The notes under the pieces: model-generated
What the model saw: only the letters and a program-made list of their open reading frames with translations
Database searches by the model: none
What the model was told of the DNA's origin: nothing
Part shown: piece after piece, positions 52,390 through 59,923 of the stretch
Position numbering within the stretch: the first letter of the stretch is position 1
How the letters are laid out: each line of letters begins with the position of its first letter
Source: Desulfotruncus arcticus DSM 17038
GTDB taxonomy: Bacteria; Bacillota; Desulfotomaculia; Desulfotomaculales; Desulfallaceae
DNA length: 64,000 nt
Direction of reading: 5' to 3'
NCBI RefSeq assembly: GCF_900113335.1
Contig: NZ_FOOX01000002.1
Coordinates: 397,635-461,634 of the forward strand
Made by a program: the position numbers and the translations under genes

Positions 52390-53028
52390 ATGTTGGATAT
52401 GCAAGCGTTAACCAAGGCAGTAGGAGATCTCGACGAACCAAAGGTATTTGGCATGTTAAAAGACTTTGTGGCTGCCAACCCCGGCAGCGAAGAAACTACA
52501 GAGGTGGTCAACGCCTGCCAGCAAGGAATGGCCATAGTTGGCGACCTGTTTGACCAAAAAGAATACTTCGTCGGGGATTTAATATTTGCCGGGGAATTGC
52601 TTACTTCTGCAATTGATATTTTAAAACCTGTCATGGGTCAGGAAAGCAGCACCAAAGTTGGGAAGATTGTTCTTGCCACGGTAGAGGGAGATTTACACGA
52701 CATCGGAAAAAATATTTTCAAAAGCATGTCGGAAGCGGCCGGCTTTGAAGTTTATGACCTGGGCATTGATACATCGGCCAGCGCTTTTGTGGAAAAAGTA
52801 AAAGAAGTTAAGCCGGATATTTTAGGTATGAGCGGTGTGCTTACCCTGGCCCTGGATTCCATGAAAAACACTGTTGATGCGCTTAAAGAAGCCGGATTGC
52901 GTGACAGTGTCAAAGTGATCATCGGCGGGAACCCCGTTACCGAACAGGCGTGTCAGATGATTGGTGCAGATGCTTTTACAACCAACGCTGCTGAAGGCGT
53001 TAAATTATGTCAAGGGTGGGTGAAATAA
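52390..53028 (+). CDS. Corrinoid methyl-carrier protein, copy 2
   Basis: 212 residues with the same domains as copy 1 at 48953: cap domain, DLHDIGKN, GMSGVLTLALDSM and IIGGNPVT. Only three residues differ (Leu/Phe near residue 21, Ala/Ser near 86, Arg/Lys near 163). The 16 bases before the start codon are also identical. It is followed after one base by the second methyltransferase. Near-identity against the much greater divergence of the adjacent methyltransferases suggests recent duplication or gene conversion, or that both enzymes need the same carrier surface. Confidence 0.94.
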   Translation: MLDMQALTKAVGDLDEPKVFGMLKDFVAANPGSEETTEVVNACQQGMAIVGDLFDQKEYFVGDLIFAGELLTSAIDILKPVMGQESSTKVGKIVLATVEGDLHDIGKNIFKSMSEAAGFEVYDLGIDTSASAFVEKVKEVKPDILGMSGVLTLALDSMKNTVDALKEAGLRDSVKVIIGGNPVTEQACQMIGADAFTTNAAEGVKLCQGWVK

Positions 53029-53029
53029 C

Positions 53030-54187
53030 ATGGCTGATGCGAAGGCGCTGTCCCAGGAAAGAACTCAATTGTTTCGTGATATGATTGATGGCAAAATTCC
53101 TAAAAGAGTCCCTATATTTGTAGGTTTTCCCATTGAGTTTGCCATTCAGTACGCGGGCAAAGACCTGATGGAAGCCCAATGGGACACCACTCAGCTGGAA
53201 GGAATATTTGATAAAATATGTCAGGACTTTTGCTCGGATTTGCTCCCGGTAAATGCCTTTAGATTTCCTTCATTTTACAGGCTTTTAGGGGCTAGAAACT
53301 TTGTTATGGGCTCCAACGGCTTTTTGCAGCACCCTGAAGTTGAAGGACTGCTGCAGGAAGAATACGATGATTTTATTGCCAACCCCTATAACTGCATTAT
53401 CGAAAAAATACTGCCGCGTTTATATACCGAACTGGATACGGATGCCAGCACCAAAGCATTGAACCTGGCCAAAGCCTTTAAAGCTTTTCAGGATGAAATG
53501 GGCAATGCGATAATGACTTACGGCAAGCTGATAGAAAAATACGGTTATGGCGATGCCAACTTCTTTGCCGGATTTACCGAGGCGCCACTGGATTTTGTAG
53601 CTGACCAGCTCAGGAGCTTTAAAGGGATTTCCACTGATATGAGAAGGGTTCCCGACAAAGTGGAAGCAGCCGCCGAAGCCGCCACTCCGCTGATGATCAA
53701 AGCCGGTCTGCACCCGATTCCGCCGTCAAAATACAACGCCACCTTTATTCCGCTGCATATGGCGCCGTTTATGCGCACCAGCGACTTTGAAAGGTTCTAC
53801 TGGCCGTCATTTAAAAAACTGGTGGAAGCACTGGCGGAAGCCGGCCATCCTGCAAATCTTTTTGTTGAGCAGGACTGGATGCGCTATCTGGATTATTTAT
53901 ATGAACTGCCGGAAAACACTATCATGCGCTTTGAATATGGAGATCCCAAACTGGTTAAGGAAAAGCTCGGCCAAAAACACATCATTTCCGGTTTTTACCC
54001 GACCTCACTGTTAAAAACCGGCACCAAACAGCAGTGCATAGATAAGGCTAAGGAAATTATCGATATCCTGGCACCGGGCGGCAGGTATTATTTTGACTTT
54101 GATAAGGTTCCGGTTACCCTGGATAGTGTTAACGTGGAAAACACACGCGCCGTGTTGGAGTATGTGGCCACGAAGGCAAATTATTAG
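53030..54187 (+). CDS. UroD-family methyltransferase (MtvB/MtaA-like), copy 2
   Basis: 385 residues, a paralogue of the enzyme at 49593 with the same fold: GKIPKRVPIFVGFPIEFAIQ, then LQEEYDDFIANPYNCIIEKI, the block FTEAPLDFVADQLRSFKGIS and PLHMAPFMRTSDFERFYWPS, and ISGFYPTSLLKTGT. The zinc-site region again lacks His-x-Cys (LFVEQDWMRY). The N-terminal and middle parts differ most from copy 1, where substrate contacts are expected, so the two enzymes may use different methyl donors with one carrier type. The second microprotein gene follows 12 bases later. Confidence 0.88.
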   Translation: MADAKALSQERTQLFRDMIDGKIPKRVPIFVGFPIEFAIQYAGKDLMEAQWDTTQLEGIFDKICQDFCSDLLPVNAFRFPSFYRLLGARNFVMGSNGFLQHPEVEGLLQEEYDDFIANPYNCIIEKILPRLYTELDTDASTKALNLAKAFKAFQDEMGNAIMTYGKLIEKYGYGDANFFAGFTEAPLDFVADQLRSFKGISTDMRRVPDKVEAAAEAATPLMIKAGLHPIPPSKYNATFIPLHMAPFMRTSDFERFYWPSFKKLVEALAEAGHPANLFVEQDWMRYLDYLYELPENTIMRFEYGDPKLVKEKLGQKHIISGFYPTSLLKTGTKQQCIDKAKEIIDILAPGGRYYFDFDKVPVTLDSVNVENTRAVLEYVATKANY

Positions 54188-54199
54188 GAGGGTTGGGTT

Positions 54200-54343
54200 A
54201 TGTATACAACATATTATAAGACCTGGGAGCAGTATCTGGCGGTGCATCCTGAGATTGATGAAAAGCAGGCCAAGGCGATGGCTCCCAAAATGCAGGGCTA
54301 CGAAGATATGATGTTTTCGTTCATTATGTTTCTGTTGATGTAA
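54200..54343 (+). CDS. 47-residue methyltransferase-linked microprotein, copy 2
   Basis: ATG 54200 follows GGAGGG by 6 bases. It starts MYTTYYKTWEQYLAVHPEID, continues AMAPKMQGYEDMMFSF and ends IMFLLM. Over the same 47 positions about half are identical to copy 1 at 50766. Both sit directly behind a UroD-type methyltransferase with their own ribosome binding site. The C-terminal hydrophobic seven residues are too short to span a membrane and may dock on a partner. No family is recognised. Confidence 0.75.
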   Translation: MYTTYYKTWEQYLAVHPEIDEKQAKAMAPKMQGYEDMMFSFIMFLLM

Positions 54344-54346
54344 TGC

Positions 54347-54386
54347 GTAGTGGTAGGGGCACGGCATGCCGTGCCCCTACCACTAC
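54347..54386. repeat. Perfect 40-bp palindrome
   Basis: The two 20-base halves, meeting at GGCA|TGCC (54363-54370), are exact reverse complements with no loop. It starts three bases after the microprotein stop. No T-run follows on either side, so it is not a classical terminator. GC-rich palindromes of this type recur as dispersed repeats in many bacterial genomes. Confidence 0.8.
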
Positions 54387-54499
54387 CATGTCTTTAAATC
54401 CGATTGAAACAATTTTGTATGTCATTGCTATGAATACAATCTCCAACCTATTTAACCTGCCAATGTGATTAAAAGAAGGAGTCTGGAGTCATTCGAGAG

Positions 54500-54555
54500 T
54501 TGACAAAGAAGCGGGCAAACTCTAAGATGAAAACTAGGTATATGGCTGTATATAC
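54500..54555 (+). promoter_or_regulatory. Promoter and GTATATAC operator ahead of the third corrinoid gene and gntR
   Basis: TTGACA (54500-54505), a 17-base spacer and TAAGAT (54523-54528) form a good promoter. GTATATAC (54548-54555), within CTGTATATACTT, lies about 13 to 20 bases after the predicted start, as in the promoter at 47777. This arrangement suits repression by the GntR protein encoded in the same transcript. Confidence 0.65.
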
Positions 54556-54634
54556 TTCTATCCTGAGAGCTGTCCCACCAGGTTTTATAACATGGGCCTA
54601 ACTTTTATGTCAGGGGTGCGGAGGTGAAGTTTAA

Positions 54635-55321
54635 ATGAAAGAATTGGGTAAAAAGGAACAGCTGTTAATCACCCATGTGGAACAGTTAAATGAAGAAGAA
54701 GTAATTAAATTATCAGACGAGCTGTTGAAAGAAGGTATGGCACCGCTGCGCCTGCTGGACTTAATAAATGAAGGCATGAACCGGGTAGGGAAACTTTATG
54801 AGAGTAAAGACTATTATATTGCAGACTTGATTATGGCCGGGCTGATATTTAAACAGGTGCTGGAATTGGATAAAATGACCGCCCATTTCCGGGTTAGACA
54901 TAATGACAAAATCGGCAGAGTTGTTTTAGGCACTGTAACAGGAGACATTCACGACATTGGCAAGGATATTTTTAGAGGTATGCTGGAAGCCAGTTGTTTT
55001 GAAGTGATTGACCTGGGGGTGGACGTGCCCAAAGAAGTGTTTTTAAAAAAATGTGAGGAATATAAACCGGATATTTTAGGCCTTAGCGGAGTATTGACCA
55101 ATACAGTCGATACAATGAAAGAGATAGTGGATGCTTTTCAGGAAACCGGCGTCAAGGACAAAGTTAAGATAATTGCCGGCGGCAACCACCTTACAGCGGA
55201 AGTCTGCGGGTTTATCGGCGCGGATAACTTTGCCAACGACGCTTCATCCGGCGTTAGAATCTGCAAAAAGTGGATGGACGGTATTAATGAGCGTGAACGG
55301 AGAGTAATTGATAATGGTTAG
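54635..55321 (+). CDS. Corrinoid methyl-carrier protein, divergent copy 3
   Basis: 228 residues with the same two-domain build: cap domain GMAPLRLLDLINEGMNRVGK and YESKDYYIADLIMAGLIFKQ, then the B12 domain with DIHDIGKD, GLSGVLTNTVDTM and IIAGGNHLT. It is only distantly similar to copies 1 and 2. No methyltransferase follows it; instead the gntR gene overlaps its end by 8 bases. It may serve one of the enzymes in this locus, act with methyltransferases elsewhere, or have a sensing role for the regulator. Starts behind GGAGGTG after 12 bases. Confidence 0.92.
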   Translation: MKELGKKEQLLITHVEQLNEEEVIKLSDELLKEGMAPLRLLDLINEGMNRVGKLYESKDYYIADLIMAGLIFKQVLELDKMTAHFRVRHNDKIGRVVLGTVTGDIHDIGKDIFRGMLEASCFEVIDLGVDVPKEVFLKKCEEYKPDILGLSGVLTNTVDTMKEIVDAFQETGVKDKVKIIAGGNHLTAEVCGFIGADNFANDASSGVRICKKWMDGINERERRVIDNG

Positions 55322-56012
55322 TCCGGTTTATCTAAGTATAGTTGAAGACATTAAAACCAGGATCAACAGCGGCGGCTTAAAACCGGGCGATGCCGTACCC
55401 TCGGAAAAGGCGTTATGTGAAGAATACGGCGTCAGCAGGATGACGGTAAGAAAAAGCCTGACCATTTTAGCCAACGAAGGATATATCTATTCCATCCCGG
55501 GGAAAGGAAATTTTGTTCAGGAACCTGTATTAAACAAGTACACCATTTTTTACGATGAAATGAACAATTCTATCAACAGTGTTGATCAAACAAAATTGTT
55601 GGAAGTTAATATCATTATGCCTGATGAAAAGCTGGCCAATGATTTGCAAATTACCAAAAACAAAAATGTAATTATGATTCGCAGGCTGTTTTACACAGAT
55701 GGCGTCCCCGTGGCTTATGATGTTAAATATTTGCTCTATCAAAAAGGGATGCCTATTGTGGAGAAGGAAATCGAACATGCTACTTTCCCTGAAATGTTAT
55801 CCACTAAAGTTTCTCATTTTGCGTTAAAGAAAGAATTAATTATTCATGCCGTAATCCCGGATGAACAGATAAAAAGACACTTAAATATTTACAACGAGCT
55901 GGCCTTACTGGTTGTTGAACAGAAGCTTTACAGCAGTGACAACAAACCGATGGGACTTGGGATAACTTATTTTAGAGGAGACTATATTAAACTGCAGGGA
56001 ATTAGCCAGTAA
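55314..56012 (+). CDS. GntR/HutC-family transcriptional regulator with UTRA domain
   Basis: About 232 residues. ATG 55314 with GGAGAG nine bases before is preferred over TTG 55308. The winged helix has INSGGLKPGDAVPSEKALCE and YGVSRMTVRKSLTILANEGY, then IPGKGNFV; the UTRA effector domain fills residues 80-232 (VIMIRRLFYTDGVPVAYDVK, LALLVVEQKLYSSDNKPMGL). HutC-type regulators usually repress by binding palindromes such as GTATATAC, and that sequence occurs three times at promoters in this locus, including its own. It is translationally coupled to the corrinoid gene before it. Its effector is probably the methyl donor or a product. Confidence 0.9.
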   Translation: MVSPVYLSIVEDIKTRINSGGLKPGDAVPSEKALCEEYGVSRMTVRKSLTILANEGYIYSIPGKGNFVQEPVLNKYTIFYDEMNNSINSVDQTKLLEVNIIMPDEKLANDLQITKNKNVIMIRRLFYTDGVPVAYDVKYLLYQKGMPIVEKEIEHATFPEMLSTKVSHFALKKELIIHAVIPDEQIKRHLNIYNELALLVVEQKLYSSDNKPMGLGITYFRGDYIKLQGISQ

Positions 56013-56160
56013 CCCTGATGAGGAAGATTTAAAGGATTATAAACAAGTTGCAATGCTGCATCTGTAACCGGTGCAGTTTAGTTTTTTCCAAGCTAAACGT
56101 GTGAGTACTACAACGTAATTTGAAGTTCAGCGGAGCTTTAATTATTGGGGGGGATCTACT

Positions 56161-58008
56161 TTGCAGGGCTATAAAGTGATATTTCAACCCGGTGACCTGG
56201 AAGTTGAAGTGCAGCCGGGCGGCACAATCATGGAAGCGCTGGACAAGGCGGGCATTAATGCTGATTTTCCCTGCGGCGGCAGAGGCAAGTGCGGAAAATG
56301 CCGGGTTAAAATTTTAACGGGAGCAGGCGAACCTACTGCTGTGGAGCAGGACATACTGGAGGCGCAAGAATTAGCGGAGGGGATTCGCCTGGCCTGCTCG
56401 ACAACAATCAGTAATGATTTAACCGTACAGCTGCCTAGTTATATCCAGCACAACATTTTAATTACCTCGGGAGAAAAAACATTTCAGGTTGAGCCGCATC
56501 TGAAAAAAATAGCTGTAGAAATAGAAAAGCCCTCGCTGGATGCATATAGTTCAGACTGGAGCCGCCTTAAAGGCAGCCTGGTTGGGCACGGCTATGATGG
56601 TGCTGACTTAAAGGCTCAGGTTGCCCTTTTACGGCGGCTGCCGGAGGCCGTCCGCAGGGCCGGTCATCGCCTTACTGCGATTATGCACGACAATGAGATT
56701 ACGGGCATTGAGGAGCAGGATACCACCGGGATCATGCTGGGCATGGCTTTTGATATAGGGACAACCACCATTGTAGGCTATTTGCTGGACCTTTATACCG
56801 GGCGGGAGCTTGGCGTGGTTTCGATGCTCAACCCGCAGACCAGGTTTGGTGCGGACGTTATCTCCCGCATTACCTTTGCCAATCAGGAAGAGGACGGACT
56901 GGCCAAACTGCATGCCGCTGTGCTGGAGGCCATCAATAAACTGATCGGGGAAGCGGCGGGTAAAGCCGGGGTAAATAAAAATGATATTTACGGGATAACC
57001 ATAGCGGCCAACACCACCATGCACCATCTCTTCCTTGGCGTCAGCCCCCGGTATATTGCGGTGTCGCCATATGTATCGGTAGTAAGTGAACCCCTGGTGG
57101 CAAGCGCCGTTGATCTGCAATTAGAGATCAACCGGGCAGGCAAAATATTTGTTTTGCCAAATATCGCGGGTTTTGTCGGGGCGGACACCACGGCGGTGCT
57201 GTTGGGCACAGAACTGGACCGGAGTCAAGATGTAAAATTGGTCATTGACATAGGTACAAACGGAGAAATTGTCCTGGTTTCCAGGGAAAGAATGGTTGCC
57301 TGTTCCGCCGCGGCCGGCCCGGCCTTTGAAGGAGCTCAGATCAGCAGCGGCATGAGGGGGGCCGCCGGGGCCATTGACCATGTTTATTTTAGGGACCGCC
57401 TGGATTACACCGTAATCGGCGGGGGCAAGCCCCTGGGTATTTGCGGTTCCGCCTTGCTTGATACCGTGGCGGGCTTGCTGGAACTGGGTATCATTAATAA
57501 GCGGGGCAAGCTGTTGCCGTTTGAGCAAATTACCAATACCAATGCGCAGGCTTACCAGGATCGTCTTTTACAGCACGAGGGCGAACCGGCTTTTTTACTT
57601 GCCGACGCCGGTAAAACCGCCCACGGCAGACCGGTTATGGTAACCCAGAATGATATTCGGGAGCTGCAATTAGCCAAGGGGGCAATGGCGGCCGGTGTCA
57701 GGGTTTTAATGGAAACTTGTGGCGTTACAAGGGGCGACGTCAAAGAAGTACTATTGGCCGGGGCCTTTGGCAATTATTTAACCCCGCACAGCGCGTGCGT
57801 GATCGGACTGATACCACTGGAACTGGAAAGCAAAATTAAAATGGTTGGCAATGCGGCGGGTACCGGGTCCAAGCTGGCCCTGCTATCCGCCGGGGAGTAC
57901 CGCAGGGCGGCTGAGATAGCTGAATCGGCCGAGTTTGTTGAATTGGGCAGTTATCCCGGGTTTAACAGTATTTTTGCTGAATGCACTTATTTTCAGCAGC
58001 TCCGTTAA
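56161..58008 (+). CDS. Reductive activator of corrinoid proteins (RACo; 2Fe-2S plus ASKHA domain)
   Basis: 615 residues from TTG 56161 behind GGGGGGA. The N-terminal ferredoxin-like domain has CGGRGKCGKC and a later LACSTTI, the four Cys of a 2Fe-2S cluster. The large C-terminal ASKHA ATPase (DUF4445) has GMAFDIGTTTIVGYLLDLYT, LVIDIGTNGEIVLVS and LLAGAFGNYLTPHSACVIG. RACo uses ATP to reduce inactive Co(II) to Co(I) in corrinoid proteins that lose an electron during turnover. It lacks the promoter palindrome seen upstream, so it may be expressed separately. It serves the three corrinoid proteins of this locus. Confidence 0.94.
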   Translation: MQGYKVIFQPGDLEVEVQPGGTIMEALDKAGINADFPCGGRGKCGKCRVKILTGAGEPTAVEQDILEAQELAEGIRLACSTTISNDLTVQLPSYIQHNILITSGEKTFQVEPHLKKIAVEIEKPSLDAYSSDWSRLKGSLVGHGYDGADLKAQVALLRRLPEAVRRAGHRLTAIMHDNEITGIEEQDTTGIMLGMAFDIGTTTIVGYLLDLYTGRELGVVSMLNPQTRFGADVISRITFANQEEDGLAKLHAAVLEAINKLIGEAAGKAGVNKNDIYGITIAANTTMHHLFLGVSPRYIAVSPYVSVVSEPLVASAVDLQLEINRAGKIFVLPNIAGFVGADTTAVLLGTELDRSQDVKLVIDIGTNGEIVLVSRERMVACSAAAGPAFEGAQISSGMRGAAGAIDHVYFRDRLDYTVIGGGKPLGICGSALLDTVAGLLELGIINKRGKLLPFEQITNTNAQAYQDRLLQHEGEPAFLLADAGKTAHGRPVMVTQNDIRELQLAKGAMAAGVRVLMETCGVTRGDVKEVLLAGAFGNYLTPHSACVIGLIPLELESKIKMVGNAAGTGSKLALLSAGEYRRAAEIAESAEFVELGSYPGFNSIFAECTYFQQLR

Positions 58009-58091
58009 ACTTCCAGGGGGAAATCGTCAGTGCCGGTGCCGGCAGTGTCAATAACCCCCGTCCCTTGACATTCTGATTCATCTCGTTAACT

Positions 58092-58132
58092 GCCGCTAAG
58101 ACTCCCGCCTTTACAGGCGTGAGTTAAGCGGC
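58092..58132. repeat. Hairpin resembling an IS200/IS605-type element end
   Basis: GCCGCTTAA-like arms with inner ACTCCCGCCT and AGGCGTGAGT form a strong imperfect hairpin. Stems of this type close IS200/IS605/TnpB element right ends in Clostridia. No transposase or TnpB gene is near, so at most it is a relic. The following 130 bases hold two short repeats of TATGGGTCAAA. Confidence 0.4.
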
Positions 58133-58296
58133 GATAAACTCGAAATAAGTGCGACTAAGGTTTATCGGTCAGGGGACACACCTCTGCTTATGGGTCAAAC
58201 TTCTGGGTCGAGGAATGTCCCCAACGTATGGGTCAAAACCCTACCTGAACCAAGTCTGCTTTAATAGCCTGTACAGAAAAGGATGGAAGCATAATC

Positions 58297-59013
58297 ATGA
58301 CGGAGCCAAAGATTTGGGAAATGCCCCTGCCGGATGTCAGGGTGGAGGATCTTTTTCAAGCGGAAGGTGCGGTTTATCATAAACGCCCGCCACGGCCAAG
58401 CACGCTGGAATTGCACCGCCGGGCTCTGGCTGAGGCGAGTGCTCTGGTCCGTCCGGTGCTGATTTGGCGTGAAGTTGAAATATTGGGCGCCGGGGAGCGG
58501 GAGCTTTTGCTGGAGGGAGGGCAAAAGTTAACCAGCAGGCTTTTGGCTGAGGTGGCGGGAACTGCGGAGAAGTTGATTTTTTTCGCCATGACCATCGGCA
58601 GCACCCTGGACGACCGGGAGGATAATTATATCAAGTCCGGAAAAACATTGGAAGCCTTTGCCCTGGATGCTGCCGGAACAGCATATACCGTAAAAAGCAG
58701 TATGTCGGCGGTGAATAAAATTGAGGAGCACTGCCGCAGAGCAGTTCTTCAAACAACCTTTCCCATGGGGCCGGGGCACTCATACTGGCCCTCGCTGGAG
58801 GATTTGCAAACTATTTTTCACTTTCTGCGGCCCGGGCAAATCGGCCTGCGCCTGACGGATTCAAACTTAATGATGCCCCGCAAGTCAATCGCCATGGTAA
58901 TGGGCGTGGGACGCGGCCTACCGGACTATCAAGGTAAAACTCACTGTGACTTCTGCAGCCTGCGGCAAAAGTGCCAGCTAAGCCACTTTGGTCTTGACAT
59001 GTTGACAGAATGA
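58297..59013 (+). CDS. MetH activation-domain-like protein with C-terminal Cys cluster
   Basis: 238 residues. The body resembles the vitamin B12-dependent methionine synthase activation domain: LIFFAMTIGSTLDDREDNYI, ALDAAGTAYTVKSSMSAVNK, MGPGHSYWPSLEDLQTIFHF and GLRLTDSNLMMPRKSIAMVM. Stand-alone members occur beside corrinoid methyltransferases and RACo in acetogens. The C terminus has CDFCSLRQKCQLSHF, a Cys group that could bind an iron-sulfur cluster and is not part of the MetH domain. A role in reductive reactivation of corrinoid proteins or in binding SAM is inferred. It lies between raco and hdrCBA. Confidence 0.82.
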   Translation: MTEPKIWEMPLPDVRVEDLFQAEGAVYHKRPPRPSTLELHRRALAEASALVRPVLIWREVEILGAGERELLLEGGQKLTSRLLAEVAGTAEKLIFFAMTIGSTLDDREDNYIKSGKTLEAFALDAAGTAYTVKSSMSAVNKIEEHCRRAVLQTTFPMGPGHSYWPSLEDLQTIFHFLRPGQIGLRLTDSNLMMPRKSIAMVMGVGRGLPDYQGKTHCDFCSLRQKCQLSHFGLDMLTE

Positions 59014-59338
59014 AATTATAGTTATTATTGTGTTTAATTTTACTATTGTATCATTTGTAAAAACCACAATTTGCTTACCCTAAGCAATTAATTGATTCAA
59101 TTATAGCGAAATTAAAGGTTAGTTACAGCGAAATCAGTAACAGGTGGACCAGTTTGGAACAGCTGGTCCAAAACAGGGCACCGTAGTTGTGAAATAATTG
59201 TGAACACGACGGTGCTCTGTGCTATTAATTCACTAACTTATCGTTTTTACCATGGCACATTTTTTGCGTTATTAAAATATTGTTTATAGTCCTGGGGTCA
59301 TAACAATAAATATTATTTATAGATAAGGGGTCTGACAA
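59014..59338. other. Intergenic region before hdrCBA
   Basis: About 325 bases. GGACCAG/CTGGTCC (59143-59170) and GCACCGT/ACGGTGC (59178-59217) are inverted repeats; the second contains TTGTGAAATAATTGTGAAC. These may terminate the upstream gene or bind a regulator of hdrCBA. No gene seen. Confidence 0.45.
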
Positions 59339-59923
59339 ATGTCGGTGGCATTTAACCTAACGAACAGTCTTAAAGATAATATGGATTTCATTAATATAGT
59401 GGGCAAAGAAAGTGGCCAGCCGGTAGAGCAATGCTACCAGTGCGGTAAGTGTACCGCCGGGTGTCCCGTGGCCTTTGCCATGGATTATCCACCCCACCGC
59501 GTACTTCGTATGGTGCAGTTGGGATTAAAGGAAAATGTGCTGAAGAGCCAGGCTATTTGGCTTTGCGCCGGCTGTTCCACGTGCACCTCAAGGTGTCCCC
59601 GTAACGTTGATCTGGCCCAGGTTATGGATAGCTTGCGCGGTTTGGCCAAGCACGAGGGAGTTCCCCTTGATGACCGCGCCAGGGATGTTTCCCTGTTTTA
59701 TGACTGCTTTTTAAACACGGTTAAAAATAACGGCAAGCTTCATGAACTGGGCATGATGCTTAACTATAATTTAAAAAACAAGCATTTATTTAAAAATGCC
59801 AATACCGGCCTGGCTATGTTCACCCGAAGCAAAATTAAATTTTTGCCCGCTAAGACCAAAAACCACCGGGACGTGGCGAAGATTTTCCAGCGGGTTCATG
59901 AACTGGAGGGGGAAGCCAGATGA
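59339..59923 (+). CDS. hdrC: Heterodisulfide reductase-like subunit C
   Basis: 194 residues. Two 4Fe-4S motifs are plain: CYQCGKCTAGCPVA and CAGCSTCTSRCPRN. The rest is helical, as in HdrC. HdrC passes electrons between the cluster-rich HdrA and the HdrB catalytic site. The stop overlaps the hdrB start by four bases (ATGA), and hdrA follows, giving the order hdrCBA. In acetogens and sulfate reducers these complexes link corrinoid or folate methyl metabolism to ferredoxin, NADH or heterodisulfide-like couples. Here the placement behind a methyltransferase region suggests such a role, but the partner redox enzyme is not in the window. Confidence 0.92.
   Translation: MSVAFNLTNSLKDNMDFINIVGKESGQPVEQCYQCGKCTAGCPVAFAMDYPPHRVLRMVQLGLKENVLKSQAIWLCAGCSTCTSRCPRNVDLAQVMDSLRGLAKHEGVPLDDRARDVSLFYDCFLNTVKNNGKLHELGMMLNYNLKNKHLFKNANTGLAMFTRSKIKFLPAKTKNHRDVAKIFQRVHELEGEAR

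Noticed and set aside
54347..54386. Perfect palindrome as a rho-independent terminator
   Set aside because: No T-run on either strand and no loop.
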